8,455 nt of DNA. It comes from DASXTB01 sp036505615. Its GTDB lineage: Bacteria; Acidobacteriota; UBA6911; JACQSX01. Positions within the stretch are counted from its first letter, which is position 1. Each line of letters starts with the position of its first letter. The position numbers and the translations under genes are program-made. Location of the stretch: the NCBI GenBank assembly GCA_036505615.1, contig DASXTB010000250.1:1-8455 (forward strand). Reading direction: 5' to 3'. This document shows positions 1 through 6,503 of this stretch, piece after piece. The notes under the pieces are model-generated. The model was given only the letters and a program-made list of their open reading frames with translations. It was not told the origin of the DNA and did not search any database.

Positions 1-368
1 ACTGCTCCTCGCAGAGCCGTCGGTTTTTTCGGGTTTGGTAGTCCGGCAAGTTGCCTTGCCGATCCCGATCACCCAGTTTACTTTGGGTGGCCACGATTTA
101 TTTTGGCCAACCCTTTCAACCGTCGACGGGGCACAAGTTAACCGGCGAAACGAAAAATGTCAATGCCGTTTTTCGGTGCAATGTGAATTCATCTGGCGTT
201 AATCTTGACTCTCGCAATTCATTGAAATTAATATGCTTGCCAACAAGGAGAATAATTAATCCTACTTTTCCACAGAAAGTTCCACAATTGTCCGAGTATG
301 GAAATGAACCCAACAAACATCTTGACGTAAGAAAGCTTTCTGACGCATGGTGTGAGAAGCGCAGTCTG
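1..368. other. Non-coding leader region with several small hairpins
   Basis: No protein-like reading frame is visible here. The frame of the downstream RNase H gene stays open back to position 51, but its translation before residue 107 is low-complexity and does not resemble a domain. Several inverted repeats are present: 44-50 with 55-61 (7 bp, 4-nt loop), 70-75 with 84-89 (6 bp), 85-92 with 105-113 (8 bp, one bulge) and 151-157 with 169-175 (7 bp). None is followed by a long T-run. The stretch 180-300 is markedly AT-rich and could hold the promoter of the RNase H gene. The first bases may be the 3' flank of a gene outside the window. Confidence 0.5.
205..232 (+). promoter_or_regulatory. Possible sigma-70 promoter for the RNase H-like gene
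   Basis: A TTGACT hexamer at 205-210 (5 of 6 to the -35 consensus) is followed after 16 nt by ATTAAT at 227-232 (4 of 6). TAATAT at 229-234, with an 18-nt gap, is an alternative. The position in the AT-rich gap fits transcription of the gene starting at 369, with a leader of roughly 130 nt. The -10 match is only moderate, so this is a candidate. Confidence 0.3.
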
Positions 369-770
369 ATGTTAACTCTGGTGGCGTATATCGATGGGGG
401 CTCTCTGGGGAATCCGGGGCCATCGGGTATTGGAGTGGTGATCGACGGGTCGGAGGAGGGCAGGATCAGAATCGCCAGAATGATTGGGCGACAGGACAAC
501 AACGTCGCCGAATACGTCGCGCTGCTGGAGGCGTTGCAATACGCGGTTGCCTCAAGAGCGCAGTCGCTGCATGTCTATTCCGATTCGGAAGTGGTAGTCA
601 GGCAGATGACGGGAGTTTATGCCTGCCGCAGTCCGCGCCTCTACTCGCTCAATTGGATTTGCCGCAAGTTGGCTAGCTCTCTGAAGTTTTCCATCTCCCA
701 CGTTCCACGCGAAGATAATGCGGAGGCGAATAGTCTGGCCAACGCCGCGGTCCGCGAGCAGCTTGCCTGA
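369..770 (+). CDS. Ribonuclease HI family protein (short form)
   Basis: This 133-residue protein has the RNase HI fold signature. Family members hydrolyse the RNA strand of RNA-DNA hybrids in the cytoplasm, for example R-loops and primers. Visible motifs are the first strand YIDGGSLGNPG with Asp9, the helix NNVAEYVALLEAL with Glu48, and YSDSE with Asp72. The last motif, HVPREDNAEANSLAN, places Asn121 where the family normally has the fourth carboxylate (usual pattern N-x-x-A-D-x-L-A). The protein is shorter than E. coli RNase HI (about 155 residues) and shows no obvious basic-handle insertion, as in many archaeal and Gram-positive short forms. I chose ATG 369 because conservation begins right after it and a GAGAAG at 354-359 lies 9 nt upstream; the frame remains open to 51 but without recognisable content. 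The family assignment is firm, activity is likely but altered metal binding is possible, and the exact start is probable. Confidence 0.85.
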   Translation: MLTLVAYIDGGSLGNPGPSGIGVVIDGSEEGRIRIARMIGRQDNNVAEYVALLEALQYAVASRAQSLHVYSDSEVVVRQMTGVYACRSPRLYSLNWICRKLASSLKFSISHVPREDNAEANSLANAAVREQLA

Positions 771-804
771 AAGCCGCCAAGCAAGAGCAGGGTGTCATTC
801 TTGC

Positions 805-830
805 GCCGCTTCGCGGCTTCCCTATTTCGT
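805..830 (+). terminator. Weak terminator-like hairpin between convergent genes
   Basis: GCCGC (805-809) and GCGGC (813-817) form a 5-bp GC stem around a TTC loop. It is followed on the plus strand by a pyrimidine-rich, only moderately T-rich stretch. It lies between the RNase H stop (770) and the end of the convergent TonB-C gene (843), so the position suits a terminator. The stem is short and there is no clean T-run. Confidence 0.25.
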
Positions 831-842
831 TTTCGTGGGATA

Positions 843-1223
843 TCAGTGGCGGGGATCGAACTTCACGTTCACACGAACGTTGGTTTCGGCATCGGCAGGG
901 GTATATCTCCATTTTTTAACAGCTCTGACTGCACAGTCGGCCAGAATAGGATTCCCCCCGACAACCGAGATAGTATTGACTGACCCGCCCGGCGACACCA
1001 CAATATCCAGACGAACCATCCCGCCGATGAAAGCACGCTTTAAATCCCAAGGATAGTCGGGATTCACCTGGCGGATCAGCTTTCGTTCTACTTTCTCAAT
1101 TTTCTGAGCGTTTAGTGGAGGGTTAATCGATCCAGTCAGTAACGAGAGGCAGATTACGACGATAGTGCGTGCCAACGGAGGACGTCTATCACACCGCTTG
1201 CGACATACTTCTGTAATAAACAC
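843..1223 (-). CDS. Secreted stand-alone TonB C-terminal domain protein
   Basis: This protein has 126 residues. Residues 1-20 are basic (several Arg and Lys), 21-33 are hydrophobic (IVVICLSLL), and a likely signal-peptidase site follows near LNA-QK at 39/40. Residues 50-124 match the TonB C-terminal fold, with the family pattern NPDYPWDLKRAFIGG, then RLDIVVSPGGSV, then a final helix-strand ending AVKKWRYTPA. In classical TonB this domain contacts TonB-dependent outer-membrane receptors. Here the long proline-rich spacer is absent, so energy transduction from ExbBD is unlikely and a soluble periplasmic role is inferred. The start is GTG; a GAGGA at 1228-1232 sits 4 nt upstream of it and supports this choice. 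The gene runs convergent to the RNase H-like gene and divergent from the receiver-like gene. The domain call is good; the biological role is unknown. Confidence 0.75.
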   Translation of the reverse strand: MFITEVCRKRCDRRPPLARTIVVICLSLLTGSINPPLNAQKIEKVERKLIRQVNPDYPWDLKRAFIGGMVRLDIVVSPGGSVNTISVVGGNPILADCAVRAVKKWRYTPADAETNVRVNVKFDPRH

Positions 1224-1458
1224 GAAGTCCTCACAACTTCGAAGCAGACAGTTCCAGCGTCGAAATTAGTGTCTGGGAATGGAATAGGCAAGATTACCAA
1301 CGTACTTCGAGAGCCGTTTGCGGCGCCAGAGATGTGGCGCGGGTGGCAACCCGTCGCAATCGGGCTTGGCCTTCAGTGACGTTCTTTTATCCCTCCGGCA
1401 TTGCTACCGTAACAGGCCACAGAAAGAAACACGGAAAGGGCTGGGGCCGATCATACTC
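1224..1458. other. Divergent intergenic region, TonB-C and receiver-like genes
   Basis: This 235-nt gap serves two outward-facing genes. It contains a GC hairpin CGGGT-GGCA-ACCCG at 1340-1353 and no consensus promoter that I would defend on either strand. The plus frame stays open from 1318 but does not look coding. Confidence 0.4.
1228..1232 (-). promoter_or_regulatory. Ribosome binding site supporting the GTG start of the TonB-C gene
   Basis: On the minus strand GAGGA precedes the GTG codon (1223-1221) by 4 nt. The spacing is slightly short but usable. No comparable Shine-Dalgarno precedes the in-frame TTG further downstream (codon 17), so this site decides the start. Confidence 0.5.
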
Positions 1459-1842
1459 ATGGCGAATCCATCGAAATCCTCGTTCAAGTTGAAAGTGCTT
1501 TATGGCGAGTCGGATGAAGATGTACTGGCTACGCAGGCGGTGTCTATTCAACAAGCGGGGCACGAAGTGGCGTCAGCGCTGGGCCGCAAGGGAGTGGAAG
1601 ACGCTCTGCGCCGGCAGTCATTCGACCTGGTGATTCTGGGATCCACCCTGAGCAGGAATGACCGACATCATCTGCCTTACATGGTGAAGAAGGCACATCC
1701 CGGTACGCGCGTGCTGGTGATGCATGCGGATGGGGGAAGACATCCCCAGGTCGACGCGAATATCGATACCGGCAGAAGCATTGACGACCTGTTGGAAAAG
1801 ATTGCTGAGATGCTGGCCCAAGAGGCAGTCACAGGAAAGTAG
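1459..1842 (+). CDS. Degenerate response-regulator receiver-like protein
   Basis: This 127-residue protein has the alternating strand/helix layout of a CheY-like receiver and no output domain. Strand 1 with an acidic cluster is KVLYGESDED (12-21), helix 1 ends QQAGHEV (31-37), and strand 3 is FDLVILG (55-61). Strand 4 is TRVLVMHADG (83-92), and a C-terminal helix DDLLEKIAEML spans 109-119. In true receivers strand 3 ends in the phosphorylated Asp; here that position is Gly61. No conserved Lys-Pro is visible after strand 5. It is therefore probably a pseudo-receiver that works by protein contact rather than phosphorylation (inference). ATG 1459 is chosen because the fold begins just after it. 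The frame extends back to 1318 without domain-like content, and no good Shine-Dalgarno is seen. The gene appears monocistronic, divergent from the TonB-C gene, and ends in a strong terminator. Confidence 0.7.
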   Translation: MANPSKSSFKLKVLYGESDEDVLATQAVSIQQAGHEVASALGRKGVEDALRRQSFDLVILGSTLSRNDRHHLPYMVKKAHPGTRVLVMHADGGRHPQVDANIDTGRSIDDLLEKIAEMLAQEAVTGK

Positions 1843-1865
1843 TTTCGAGTTTCTGGTTTCCAGTG

Positions 1866-1890
1866 GGGCGGCCTCTTGGCTGCCCTTTTT
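1866..1890 (+). terminator. Intrinsic terminator after the receiver-like gene
   Basis: GGGCGGCC (1866-1873) pairs with GGCTGCCC (1878-1885) as an 8-bp stem with one G-T wobble. The loop is TCTT and five T residues follow at once (1886-1890). It starts 24 nt after the stop codon at 1842. No A-run lies on its left side, so it should act only on plus-strand transcription. Confidence 0.8.
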
Positions 1891-2072
1891 CATTTGCCGC
1901 GCACAAACCGGGGGAATCAATTTGATTACGAATCTCAAGAATTAACGTGGAGTGTGGCAGCGACTCCAAGGCTATTTGAGGTGTCTATCGGTTGGGATGT
2001 GGCCCGGTGCAACGAGCAGAGTGGAACATATCCGGGATTGGGGTAAAACCTGCCCCACAACGGAAACCTGAT

Positions 2073-2927
2073 TCATTTCGGTAGGGGCTTTGCCACTAGG
2101 CGGCCCTTCTCAGCTTCTTCCACGTAAGCCCACGGCACGTTGGGATCGTGAGTGAAGATAGTCAACCACTTTTGTGGAATTGCCTGGGCGTAGTAGCGCT
2201 TGCGACTGTCGATGGTCTGCAGCGGACAGAGATCGAAGGCCATCACCCAGGTGAGGTCGATATGCGCGGTGGTGGGAATCAAATCGGAGATATAGCAGGC
2301 GGTCTGGCCACCGCTTTCGATCATCACAGCCTGCATGCTCTCTGTGTGTCCAGGAAAGATCCGGACCGAGATGCCGGGAATAATCTCCTGGTCGCCTTTC
2401 ATGAGCTGCATTTGGCCGCTGGCAATCAGCGGATCGTAGTTGTCGCTGATGTAGCTGACGGCATCGCGCTCGTGTTGCTGGCGAGCATGCTGCCACTCCC
2501 CTTCCTGCACGTAATATTGGGCGTTAGGGAAAGTTGCGACAACCTTGTCTCCCTTTCGCACCGTGTTCCATCCACAATGGTCGAAATGCAAATGGGTGTT
2601 GATGACGATGTCGATATCCTCGGGAGAAATACCTGCAGCAGTGAGATTAGCTAGCAGTTCGGAGGGCTGACCATAGTTCTTAACCAGGCGTTCGGACAGT
2701 TTATTCCCGAGGCCGGTCTCGATCAGGACAGTCTTTTTGCTGGTGCGCACGACTACCGAATTCAATCCACCGGGCACCAGGTTCTTCTCGTCGGCTTTTA
2801 CTTTCCGTTCCCACATGACCTTGGGGACCACGCCGAAGAAAACTCCGCCATCGAGATGATAAATACCATCGGAAATGGCGGTGAGTTCGAAGTCGCCGAG
2901 CGTTAGGCGGTGCATAGGAGTGTTCAT
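2073..2927 (-). CDS. MBL-fold metallo-hydrolase (lactonase / phosphotriesterase-like clade)
   Basis: This 284-residue protein belongs to the metallo-beta-lactamase superfamily. It carries a complete dinuclear metal site: THLHFDHCGW with His112, His114, Asp116 and His117, then His194 in PGHT, Asp215 in YISDL and His260 in FTHDP. This layout is shared with N-acyl-homoserine lactonases of the AiiA type and with methyl parathion hydrolase-type enzymes. The substrate cannot be read from the sequence, so lactone or ester hydrolysis is a family-level guess. No signal peptide is visible, so it is probably cytoplasmic. The ATG overlaps the peptidase stop codon in an ATGA, and the Shine-Dalgarno is weak, so translation probably depends on re-initiation after the upstream gene. 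No convincing terminator follows; only a 5-bp hairpin near 2039-2057 without a T-run is seen. The superfamily call is secure. Confidence 0.88.
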   Translation of the reverse strand: MNTPMHRLTLGDFELTAISDGIYHLDGGVFFGVVPKVMWERKVKADEKNLVPGGLNSVVVRTSKKTVLIETGLGNKLSERLVKNYGQPSELLANLTAAGISPEDIDIVINTHLHFDHCGWNTVRKGDKVVATFPNAQYYVQEGEWQHARQQHERDAVSYISDNYDPLIASGQMQLMKGDQEIIPGISVRIFPGHTESMQAVMIESGGQTACYISDLIPTTAHIDLTWVMAFDLCPLQTIDSRKRYYAQAIPQKWLTIFTHDPNVPWAYVEEAEKGRLVAKPLPK

Positions 2928-5170
2928 GGTTGAGCCAGCCCCAATTCGTGCTCGAACTGGTTTTCAATCATGTGAAACAAGTGCACGCGCGAAGAAGAGC
3001 CTCCGATGCCGTGCGTCTTGTTGGGATAAATCATGAATTGAAACTGCTTGCCTGCCTTAACGAGGGCGTCGACCATCTGCACGCTGTTTTGAAAATGAAC
3101 ATTGTCATCACTGCTGCCATGAGCCAACAGCAACGACCCGCGCAGCCTGTCGGCTGCTTTCGGCATGGATGACTCCTCGTATCCTTTGGGATTTTCCTTG
3201 GGCAATCCCATGTAGCGTTCGGTGTAAATGGAATCGTAGTTGTGCCAGTCGCTGACCGGCGCTACGGAAACGCCACTTTTAAACACATCGGAGTGAGTGA
3301 GCGCGTACAGCGTCATGGAACCGCCATTACTCCAGCCCCAGGTGGCGATGCGGCTGCGGTCCAGTTGGGGATATTGAGAGAGCAGCTGATCGAGAGCTGT
3401 AAGCTGGTCCTTGAGCTCGATGGCACCGAACTGGTGGCGGATTGCGGTTTGGAACTTGCGGTCCCGTCCAGGAGTACCGCGGTTGTCGACGGAGAAGATG
3501 GCGCAACCACGGCGAGCCAGGAGTTGATGAAAAAGTCCGGTAGTGCCAATCCATTCATTGCGCACCAACTGGCCTGCGGGGCCGCCATATACGTTGACGA
3601 TCAGCGGGATCTTCGCATCTAGCGCAACATTTGCCGGTAGAAGCAATTCGCCGTGTAGAGTCGTGCCATCGTCAGCTTTGAAATCCAGGAACTTGGGCGC
3701 GATGAGGCCGAAATCGACGACGCTGCGCGAATCCCAAACTGTTGTGCAGGAATTGCCGCGACTGCAAATGGACAGACGCGGCGGCGTGAGAACGGCAGAA
3801 AAACTGTCGACGTAATGTTTCCCATCGTCGGCAAAAGTGGGTTCGTGGCTACCTTCTTCCCGCGAGACCAATTGAAAATTGGATCCGTCGATTTTTACGG
3901 AACAGAGTTGCTGCTGGCGCGGATCGTCTTTGTTACAGGTGAAATAAAGAACCCCGATGCTCTCGTCCATTTCGGCGACATCAAGCACTTCAAACTCGCC
4001 TCGGGTAAGCTGGCGTTCAAGCTTAGCCTCGCCTGCCAAAGGATTCTGCTTGTCGAAGCTGTAAAGGTAGAGATGAGTATGTCCGTCGCGCCAGCTCGAC
4101 CAGATGAAGCGGTCGCCTGATTTGAAAATGCGAAGGTCGTCGGTTACTTTCACCCAGCCATCTGGGCTGGTTTCGGTCAGTATCTTGCGGGACTGACCGG
4201 AATGAGCATCGATGAAATACAGATCCATCTTGTCTTGAGCGCGATTCAGGAGTTCCGCCCAGAGCAGCCCGTCTCGCACCCAGCCGAAGCGTGGAACGTA
4301 GATGTCCTGTTCGTCCGTAAGAGAAATCCACTTAACTTTACCGCCGGAAGCGCTGATCACGCCCAGGCGCACGGCCGGGTTGGCATCGCCCGCTTTCGGA
4401 TACTTTTCCATATCAACGGTAGGATGGGTGGGCAACCAATCCGTGATGGGATAAGTAGGCACCCTGGTTTCGTCCATCTGCAGGAACACAATGTTGGCGC
4501 TGTCCGGCGACCAGTAGTAATTGCTGCGAACACTCAATTCCTCGGCGTAGACCCAGTCCACTTCGCCGTTTAACAGGTTTTCATCTTTGTCCTTGGTAAG
4601 TTGTTTCTCATCTTTTCCGGAAACAGGACGTACATAAAGATTGTGCAGGCGAACATAAGCGACATGGCTGCCGTCGGGCGAGAACTTTGGGTCCAGGCCG
4701 GGTTCTGGGCTAGAAGTGAACTGGACGGCGGTGCCGCTCTCGGCGCTATAAATCCATAACTGACCCTGGGAATCAAATAGCAGATGTTTGGAGTCGGGAG
4801 CCCAGAGGTAAGAAGCCACATGGTAGCGGGTAATGCGTTCCTTTTCCCGCTCGTCCTGGATCTTGCTGATGGGCGGGGCCAGTGCGGCCAGTTTTACTTC
4901 GCTGACCAGCACTTTTTTCTCGCCGGTGGCAGCATCCACATACCACAGTTCACCATGCTCGCCGGAGTCATCGCGCTGGATGAAAGAGAATTTAGTGTTG
5001 TCCGGACTCCACTTGATTGTCTCGGGTCCTCGACCGGTGATGCCCCCTTCGGCGAAAATCGCTTCAATCGTGAGCGGTTCTTTTCCTGCGCGCTCGGGGT
5101 CCGGCGACTGGGCCATCGCCCAAGAGATAAGTACAGTAAAGACTACCGTCAGAGGAACGAACCGTTTCAT
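2924..5170 (-). CDS. Secreted DPP IV-like S9 family serine peptidase
   Basis: This 748-residue protein starts with a clear signal peptide (MKRF, then hydrophobic residues to AMA-Q, cleavage after about residue 20), placing it in the periplasm or outside the cell. Residues of about 30-480 are the DPP IV N-terminal beta-propeller. DWVYAEEL gives Glu210 and Glu211, equivalent to the double Glu that binds the free N-terminus of dipeptidyl-peptidase substrates. The C-terminal alpha/beta hydrolase domain has VYGGPAGQ (Tyr528, oxyanion-type), nucleophile Ser614 in GWSNGG, Asp688 in GSSDDNVH and His720 in NKTHG. It should remove N-terminal dipeptides, typically Xaa-Pro. ATG 5170 is chosen over an upstream extension to 5332 because GGAG (5178-5181) sits 7 nt before it and the signal peptide begins there. 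The length fits bacterial DPP IV. Asn follows the catalytic Ser where Tyr is usual. It is the first gene of a coupled pair with the MBL hydrolase. Confidence 0.92.
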   Translation of the reverse strand: MKRFVPLTVVFTVLISWAMAQSPDPERAGKEPLTIEAIFAEGGITGRGPETIKWSPDNTKFSFIQRDDSGEHGELWYVDAATGEKKVLVSEVKLAALAPPISKIQDEREKERITRYHVASYLWAPDSKHLLFDSQGQLWIYSAESGTAVQFTSSPEPGLDPKFSPDGSHVAYVRLHNLYVRPVSGKDEKQLTKDKDENLLNGEVDWVYAEELSVRSNYYWSPDSANIVFLQMDETRVPTYPITDWLPTHPTVDMEKYPKAGDANPAVRLGVISASGGKVKWISLTDEQDIYVPRFGWVRDGLLWAELLNRAQDKMDLYFIDAHSGQSRKILTETSPDGWVKVTDDLRIFKSGDRFIWSSWRDGHTHLYLYSFDKQNPLAGEAKLERQLTRGEFEVLDVAEMDESIGVLYFTCNKDDPRQQQLCSVKIDGSNFQLVSREEGSHEPTFADDGKHYVDSFSAVLTPPRLSICSRGNSCTTVWDSRSVVDFGLIAPKFLDFKADDGTTLHGELLLPANVALDAKIPLIVNVYGGPAGQLVRNEWIGTTGLFHQLLARRGCAIFSVDNRGTPGRDRKFQTAIRHQFGAIELKDQLTALDQLLSQYPQLDRSRIATWGWSNGGSMTLYALTHSDVFKSGVSVAPVSDWHNYDSIYTERYMGLPKENPKGYEESSMPKAADRLRGSLLLAHGSSDDNVHFQNSVQMVDALVKAGKQFQFMIYPNKTHGIGGSSSRVHLFHMIENQFEHELGLAQP

Positions 5171-5177
5171 GCGGAAA

Positions 5178-5181
5178 CTCC
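5178..5181 (-). promoter_or_regulatory. Ribosome binding site that sets the peptidase start
   Basis: GGAG on the minus strand lies 7 nt upstream of the ATG at 5170-5168. It decides the start in favour of the form with the signal peptide. The longer alternative from 5332 would run into the start of the divergent zinc-ribbon gene. Confidence 0.65.
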
Positions 5182-5284
5182 AGGGTACGAGGCTGGCCAT
5201 AAGCAGGGTTGAAAAGTGTACACCGTCAGGGCGGATGATGCAGAAGGCTTGTTCCCGGTGCCGGGCAAAAAGTCCACGTTCGCA

Positions 5285-5293
5285 TGCTAAAAT
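5285..5293 (+). promoter_or_regulatory. Extended -10 candidate for the zinc-ribbon gene
   Basis: TGC immediately followed by TAAAAT (5288-5293, 5 of 6 to TATAAT) forms an extended -10 element. No good -35 lies about 17 nt upstream, which extended -10 promoters tolerate. Transcription would start near 5300, leaving a leader of only about 15 nt before ATG 5315, with no Shine-Dalgarno. Confidence 0.35.
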
Positions 5294-5314
5294 CACCATA
5301 GTGCCCTCTGAATA

Positions 5315-6421
5315 ATGCTTCCAGACGTACAAAACCTAATAGATTTGCAACTAGCCGACCGGGAAGTCCTCCGCCTCAAAGAAGAAATCGCAGCTCTGCC
5401 CAAGCGGGTGGCCGCAATTGAAGAGAAGCTGGCGGGCACCAAAGCGGTTCTGGAAAACGCCAAAATTGCGGTCAAGGCTGACGAAGCCAATCGCCGAAAG
5501 TACGAAACCGCTATCAACGACGCGCAACAGAAAATTTCCAAGTATCGCGACCAATCGCTCGAAGTAAAAACCAACGAGCAGTATCGAGCGCTGATGCACG
5601 AGATCCAGTTTGCCGAGCAGGATATACGCGCTAATGAGGACAAGATTCTCGAGTTGATGGTGAACGCTGAAGCCCGGGAGAAGAGTGTTAAGGCCGCCGA
5701 ACTCGAACTAAAAGCAGAGATGGCGGAAATCGAAAAAGAGAAGACCGAGGCTCGCGAACGCACTGCGGAAGACGAAAAGCAGCTCGCGGAGTGGAATGCA
5801 AAACGAGAAAAAGCGCGGGCTGGAGTTGATCCCGATTTGTTGCGCCATTACGATCGGGTATCAAAGTTCCGGGGCAGCGGACTTTCAGAGGTTCGCGATC
5901 AGCAATGTCTGACTTGCCGTGTGATGTTACGTCCCCAAACCTATAACGATGTGCGCAGCGGAAAGATGGTCATCTGCGAATCCTGCCAGCGGGTTCTCTA
6001 CTACAATCCGGCAAACGAGATTGCGGTGGAGCGGCCGAGTCTGACCGCTAAACGGAGAGCGCGGCCGAAAATCCACATCGACAAAGCATGGTTCTATCGT
6101 CCCGATTTCGAGGGAATCGGCGAGGCGTTTCTTGCCTTTGTAAATGCCCAGGGCAGTTCCAGCCGGAGAGTGTACGACGCTCACACCGGAAGGAAGGTCG
6201 GCGACACGGAGTTCCGGTCCGGTGAGTTCACCACCGCTTTTGCTGATGACATCCGATCTGCCATTCGCCTAAAGGGCGGACTGGAAGAGGAACAATTGGA
6301 CGAATGGGCGGAAGAGTTGCCCATGGTAATTCTCGACGAGCTAAACGCCGATCTGAAGGTAGCCCGCGCAGAAAAGTCCCACGCAGCAACGGAAACCTCC
6401 CAGCATCCCGCAGCAAGCTAG
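5315..6421 (+). CDS. Coiled-coil C4 zinc-ribbon protein with long C-terminal extension
   Basis: This protein has 368 residues. Residues of about 8-165 are a long Glu/Lys/Ala-rich antiparallel coiled coil. They are followed by a C4 zinc ribbon with Cys198, Cys201 (CLTC), Cys221 and Cys224 (CESC), ending VLYYNP at about 231. This is the architecture of the DUF164/CT398-like family, usually about 240 residues, whose molecular role is poorly defined; links to nucleic-acid or secretion machinery have been suggested. From about 232 there is an additional region of some 130 residues. It has a basic linker (TAKRRARPK), a globular-looking block (IHIDKAWFYRPDFEGIGEAFLAFVNA to about 347) and an Ala/Ser/His-rich tail. 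I do not recognise this block. ATG 5315 starts at the coiled coil and lacks a Shine-Dalgarno. The gene is divergent from the peptidase and 82 nt upstream of the methyltransferase. The N-terminal family call is strong; the function is unknown. Confidence 0.85.
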   Translation: MLPDVQNLIDLQLADREVLRLKEEIAALPKRVAAIEEKLAGTKAVLENAKIAVKADEANRRKYETAINDAQQKISKYRDQSLEVKTNEQYRALMHEIQFAEQDIRANEDKILELMVNAEAREKSVKAAELELKAEMAEIEKEKTEARERTAEDEKQLAEWNAKREKARAGVDPDLLRHYDRVSKFRGSGLSEVRDQQCLTCRVMLRPQTYNDVRSGKMVICESCQRVLYYNPANEIAVERPSLTAKRRARPKIHIDKAWFYRPDFEGIGEAFLAFVNAQGSSSRRVYDAHTGRKVGDTEFRSGEFTTAFADDIRSAIRLKGGLEEEQLDEWAEELPMVILDELNADLKVARAEKSHAATETSQHPAAS

Positions 6422-6503
6422 CTCACACTCCCCAAAGAAACAGGAATCCATTCAGCGCGCGGGATGACATGCGCACGGGAGCGAGTGGGTTTAAGATTTC
6501 CTC

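Larger units (their letters stand above)
5171..5314. other. Divergent intergenic region between peptidase and zinc-ribbon genes
   Basis: This 144-nt gap must hold promoters for both strands. On the plus strand an extended -10 candidate is visible near the right edge. On the minus strand only a poor -10-like TACACT (complement of about 5216-5221) without a fitting -35 is seen. No clear operator palindrome stands out. Confidence 0.5.

Noticed and set aside
116..502. Minus-strand open frame overlapping the RNase H start
   Set aside because: It is antisense to the conserved RNase H motifs, lacks domain features and has no convincing ribosome binding site.
2039..2057. Terminator for the peptidase/hydrolase pair
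   Set aside because: The TGGGG/CCCCA stem is only 5 bp with a 9-nt loop and has no T-run on the minus strand.
2148..2654. Plus-strand open frame of 168 codons opposite the MBL hydrolase
   Set aside because: It lies wholly antisense to a gene with complete catalytic motifs, and its translation shows no domain character; it is a shadow frame.
5171..5332. N-terminal extension of the peptidase back to 5332
   Set aside because: The signal peptide and a well-spaced GGAG mark ATG 5170 as the start, and the extension would run into the start of the divergent zinc-ribbon gene.
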